A stretch of DNA of 18,546 nt, from NCBI GenBank assembly GCA_016880375.1, contig JAEHDO010000397.1, positions 1 to 18,546 of the forward strand, written 5' to 3'. This document shows, piece after piece, positions 14,411 through 18,546 of this stretch. How positions within the stretch are numbered: position 1 is the stretch's first letter; each line of letters starts with the position of its first letter. The translations under genes were made by a program, and so were the position numbers. Origin of the DNA: Betaproteobacteria bacterium. GTDB lineage: Bacteria; Pseudomonadota; Gammaproteobacteria; Burkholderiales; Rhodocyclaceae. The notes under the pieces were generated by a model. It was not told where the DNA came from, searched no databases, and saw only the letters and a program-made list of their open reading frames with translations.

Positions 14411-16369
14411 ATGGGGCTTGTCCAGCAATTTTCTGCCTATAGCAGCTGGCGCTCGGCAGTATCCGGGCATCTGCTCAGCCTGCACAACTGGCTCGTCGAG
14501 AACGAGCTCGGCGACGCGCAAAGCGAGCTGCGACTGCAGCAGTTGCTGGAGCGCCTGCGCGAAGACAAGCTGATCATCGCCTTCGTCGCCGAGTTCTCCC
14601 GCGGCAAATCCGAGCTGATCAACGCCATCTTCTTCGGCGACTACGGCAATCGCATCCTGCCTTCCACCGCCGGGCGCACCACCATGTGCCCGACCGAGCT
14701 GCTGTTCGAGGCCGGCAAGCCGCCCTCCATCGAGCTGCTGCCCATCGAGACACGCTCGACGAATGCCAGCGTGGCGGAATTCAAGCGTTTCACCGAGGAA
14801 TGGCGCGTCGTTGAGCTGGACACTGCCTCGGCCGAGGCCATGCACGCCGCGCTTTCCCGCGTAGGGGAGCAGAAGCTCGTCTCGCAGGAACTCGCAGCCA
14901 AGCTCGGCTTCGCCATCGACGCCGAGGGCAAGGCGGGCCTCAAGCCGGATGCCGAGGGCCTGGTTGAAATTCCCTGCTGGCGTCACGCCGTCATCAACTT
15001 CCCCCATCCCCTGCTCGAACAGGGGCTGGTCATCCTTGACACGCCGGGCCTCAACGCCATCGGTGCCGAACCCGAGCTGACGCTCTCGCAGCTCCCCAAT
15101 GCCCACGCCATTCTTTTCATTCTCGCCGCCGACACCGGGGTGACGCAATCCGACCTGGCGGTCTGGCGCGACCACGTCAACGGCGCCCGTACTCGGCAAA
15201 AGGGCCGCATCGCCGTCCTCAACAAGATCGACGGACTGTGGGATGGCATCCGCAGCGAGGCGGAAATCGAAGCCGAAATCTCGCGCCAGGTCAGAAACAC
15301 GGCGGATACGCTCGAGCTGGATGCCAGCCACATCTTCCCCGTTTCGGCGCAGAAGGGCCTGTTCGCCAAGATAAGCCGCGACGCAGATCTGCTTGTGAAA
15401 AGCCGCTTGCTGGCACTGGAGCAGGCGCTCACCGCCGAACTGATCCCGGCCAAGCAGGACATCGTCTGCGACAACACCGAGAGCGAAGCGGCAGACCTCA
15501 TCGCGCGCACCCGGGCCCTTCTGGAGACGCGCCGCAGCGGCGTCGCCGAGCAGCGGGGCGAGCTGTCGGACCTGCGCGGCAAGAACCAGAGCGTCATCGA
15601 ATACATGATGCGCAAGGTGAAGAGCGAGAAGGAGGAATTCGAGAAGGGCCTGCAGCGCTACTATGCCGTTCGCAGCGTCTTCTCGCAGCTCACGAACAAT
15701 CTCTATTCTCATCTCGGCATGGATGCCCTGCGCGAGGAGACGCGCGGCACCCGCGAAGCCATGCTGGAAGCACGCTTCAGCAAGAACCTGCGCGATGCCA
15801 TGAAGAGTTTCTTCCGGCACGTGCGCGCCAACCTGGGCAAGTCAGCCGGCGAGATCAGCGAGATCACGAAGATGATGGAAGCCATGTACGTGCGCTTCTC
15901 GACGGAACACGGCATGAAGCTGGCGGCGCCGGCGCCCTTCTCGTTGCTGCGCTACGAGAAGGAGATAGACCGGCTCGAGCAGGGCTTCAACGCCCATTTC
16001 AACACCCTGCTCAACATGGTCACGCATGCCAAGCTCGGCCTGACGCAGCGCTTCTTCGAGACGGTGGCGATCCAGGTGCGGCGCACCTTTGAACTGATCA
16101 ACCGGGACGTCGATCACTGGTTGCGCGCCGTCATGGCCCCCTTGGAAACTCAGGTGCGCGAATACCAGTTGCAGCTGAAACGCCGGCTGGAAAGCGTCAA
16201 GCGGATCCACCAGGCCACCGACACGCTGGAAGACCGCGTGCGCGAGCTGGCACAGATGCAGGCAACGCTGGAAACGCAGCTTGCGGAGCTGAACCAGATT
16301 GCCGCAGCGCTGCGATCAACCCTCCACGCGGAGGCGCGGGAAGACGCCGCCCTGTTCCAGGCCGCCTGA
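14411..16369 (+). CDS. Dynamin-like GTPase
   Basis: A 652-residue large GTPase of the bacterial dynamin-like type. After a helical N-terminus (1-50) come the nucleotide motifs: a P-loop AEFSRGKSEL (60-69), the switch threonines in AGRTTMCPTEL (87-97), G3 DTPGLNA (210-216), G4 NKID (271-274), and a G5-like VSAQKG (311-316). The remainder (about 330-652) is helical with charged, probably coiled-coil stretches (about 370-400 and 590-640) and no clear transmembrane segment or signal peptide. Family members bind and remodel membranes; the role here is unknown. The P-loop has Ala60 where GxxxxGK[ST] has glycine, and Glu68 where many members have Thr. The ATG has GGAG five bases upstream. The gene follows mutM and converges on the ferredoxin gene with a 27-base gap. 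Confidence 0.85.
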   Translation: MGLVQQFSAYSSWRSAVSGHLLSLHNWLVENELGDAQSELRLQQLLERLREDKLIIAFVAEFSRGKSELINAIFFGDYGNRILPSTAGRTTMCPTELLFEAGKPPSIELLPIETRSTNASVAEFKRFTEEWRVVELDTASAEAMHAALSRVGEQKLVSQELAAKLGFAIDAEGKAGLKPDAEGLVEIPCWRHAVINFPHPLLEQGLVILDTPGLNAIGAEPELTLSQLPNAHAILFILAADTGVTQSDLAVWRDHVNGARTRQKGRIAVLNKIDGLWDGIRSEAEIEAEISRQVRNTADTLELDASHIFPVSAQKGLFAKISRDADLLVKSRLLALEQALTAELIPAKQDIVCDNTESEAADLIARTRALLETRRSGVAEQRGELSDLRGKNQSVIEYMMRKVKSEKEEFEKGLQRYYAVRSVFSQLTNNLYSHLGMDALREETRGTREAMLEARFSKNLRDAMKSFFRHVRANLGKSAGEISEITKMMEAMYVRFSTEHGMKLAAPAPFSLLRYEKEIDRLEQGFNAHFNTLLNMVTHAKLGLTQRFFETVAIQVRRTFELINRDVDHWLRAVMAPLETQVREYQLQLKRRLESVKRIHQATDTLEDRVRELAQMQATLETQLAELNQIAAALRSTLHAEAREDAALFQAA

Positions 16370-16396
16370 GCGGACAGCCCGCAGGCCGCACCAGGC

Positions 16397-17683
<1,287 letters not shown>

Positions 17684-17687
17684 GGCA

Positions 17688-18546
17688 TCAGTCCCCGGCG
17701 ACGATTACCGTGACCAGATGCTCGGGCTTGATGTGCCGCTGGAACGCCGCACGTATCTCCGCGGTCGTCACCGCCTCGATCCTGCGCGGGAATTCATCGA
17801 GGTAGCTGAGCGGCAGGTCGTAGAAGCCGATCACCGCGATATGGTCGAGCAGCTTGCGGTTGCTGTCGATGCGCAGGGGAAAGCCATCGACCAGGTTGCG
17901 CCGGGCGGCCTTGAGCTCGTCCTCGCTCGGCCCGCGGGCGAGGAATTCGGCCAGCACCTCCCCGACCACCTTGAGCGCTTCATTGGCCTGCTCGCGCTTG
18001 GTCTGCAGGCCGATCTGGAAGGGGCCGGGCTGCTGCAGCGGCTGGAAGTGGCTGTATATGCTGTAGGCATAGCCGCGCTTCTCGCGCACCTCCTTCATCA
18101 GGCGCGAGACGAAGCCGCCGCCGCCAAGAATATAGTTGCCGGTCAGCAGCGAATAGTAGTCCGGATCGCCGCGGCGCAAGGCTGGCAGGCCGAGATGGAT
18201 GTGTGCCTGGGTGGCCGGATGGTCGACGCGCAGTGTAGTGCGCGCCGGCATCGCCGTATCCGGAAGACTGACTTTTGCCGGGGCATCCGGCAGGCCCGCC
18301 GTCAGGCGCTGGGCAATCGCCTCGGCCTCTGCGCGCGAGAGGTCGCCGATGATCGACACAATCGCCCGGCGCGCGCCGTAGTGCGCGCGATAAAAGGCCA
18401 GCAGGTCGTCGCGGGTGAGCTTCTCCACGCTCTCGACCGTAGGCAAGCGGCCGTAGGGATGGCCGGGATAGAGCGCGGCAGTAAAGCGCTTGGCGGCAAT
18501 GCTGCCCGGGCGCGTGTCCGCCTCGCGGATGCCGGCAATGCTACGG
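17688..18546 (-). CDS. M16 family peptidase, C-terminal part (cut by window edge)
   Basis: About 285 codons of an insulinase/processing-peptidase (M16) family protein; the frame is open to the right edge and the N-terminus is outside the window. Visible are the inter-domain region (EADTRPGS and LYPGHPYGR, then LTRDDLLAFYRAHY) and the second M16 domain, with ILGGGGFVSRLMKEVREKRGYAYSIYS (a family signature with the conserved R/Y) and DELKAARRNLVDGFPLRIDSN. There is a TTG at 18446, but conserved sequence continues upstream of it, so it is not the start. The zinc motif HxxEH lies in the missing N-terminal domain. In related bacteria two M16 genes often sit in tandem here, one lacking the zinc site. 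It is probably periplasmic, but the signal peptide is not visible. Confidence 0.9.
   Translation of the reverse strand, partial: RSIAGIREADTRPGSIAAKRFTAALYPGHPYGRLPTVESVEKLTRDDLLAFYRAHYGARRAIVSIIGDLSRAEAEAIAQRLTAGLPDAPAKVSLPDTAMPARTTLRVDHPATQAHIHLGLPALRRGDPDYYSLLTGNYILGGGGFVSRLMKEVREKRGYAYSIYSHFQPLQQPGPFQIGLQTKREQANEALKVVGEVLAEFLARGPSEDELKAARRNLVDGFPLRIDSNRKLLDHIAVIGFYDLPLSYLDEFPRRIEAVTTAEIRAAFQRHIKPEHLVTVIVAGD

Noticed and set aside
14189..15820. A 543-codon open frame on the minus strand opposite the dynamin-like gene
   Set aside because: It is fully antisense to a gene with clear GTPase motifs, has no recognisable domain and a low-complexity composition. Long antisense frames are expected at this GC content and codon bias.
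16370..16396. Bidirectional terminator between the dynamin-like and ferredoxin genes
   Set aside because: Only a four-pair GCGG/CCGC match with no T-run on either side; too weak to call.

Overview
This is a GC-rich, gene-dense chromosomal segment that looks like a betaproteobacterium, most plausibly of the Rhodocyclales/Nitrosomonadales type. The assignment is an inference from protein character and gene order (lolB-ispE-tRNA-Gln-prs-rplY-pth-ychF; mutM followed by a dynamin-like GTPase; M16 peptidase-rsmD-coaD-ferredoxin). There is no rRNA marker to confirm it. I see no insertion sequence, prophage, CRISPR array or integron. No stretch longer than 300 bases lacks a gene, and the longest gap is about 150 bases.

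Layout. (1) 1-3096, plus strand: nadA (quinolinate synthase), a YbhP-type endonuclease/exonuclease/phosphatase-fold protein and a ClsB-type cardiolipin synthase, tightly spaced as one likely operon. (2) 3106-4528, minus strand: gluQ (glutamyl-Q tRNA(Asp) synthetase) followed by a YccU-type CoA-binding protein. (3) 4679-6631, plus strand: a membrane-anchored PAS-PAS-GGDEF diguanylate cyclase whose 3' end overlaps ychF. (4) 6621-13415, minus strand: a long co-directional housekeeping run of TPR lipoprotein, lolB, ispE, tRNA-Gln(UUG), prs, rplY, pth and ychF. The TPR/lolB and lolB/ispE junctions overlap by 1 and 4 bases, and the tRNA lies 6 bases behind ispE. (5) 13510-16369, plus strand: mutM, then a 652-residue dynamin-like GTPase. 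(6) 16397 to the right edge, minus strand: a partial M16 peptidase, rsmD, coaD and a 2[4Fe-4S] ferredoxin, reading leftwards.

Functionally the window is mostly core physiology: NAD, CoA, PRPP and isoprenoid precursors; lipoprotein sorting to the outer membrane; translation (bL25, peptidyl-tRNA hydrolase, YchF, tRNA-Gln, rRNA methylation, tRNA Q modification); DNA repair (MutM); and one c-di-GMP signalling enzyme.

No clear new multi-gene system is present. The items most worth a second look are the dynamin-like GTPase with an unusual P-loop beside mutM, a perfect 12-bp hairpin just ahead of a GTG-started pth that has no ribosome-binding site, and two hairpins with mutually complementary arms in the tRNA-Gln/prs spacer.
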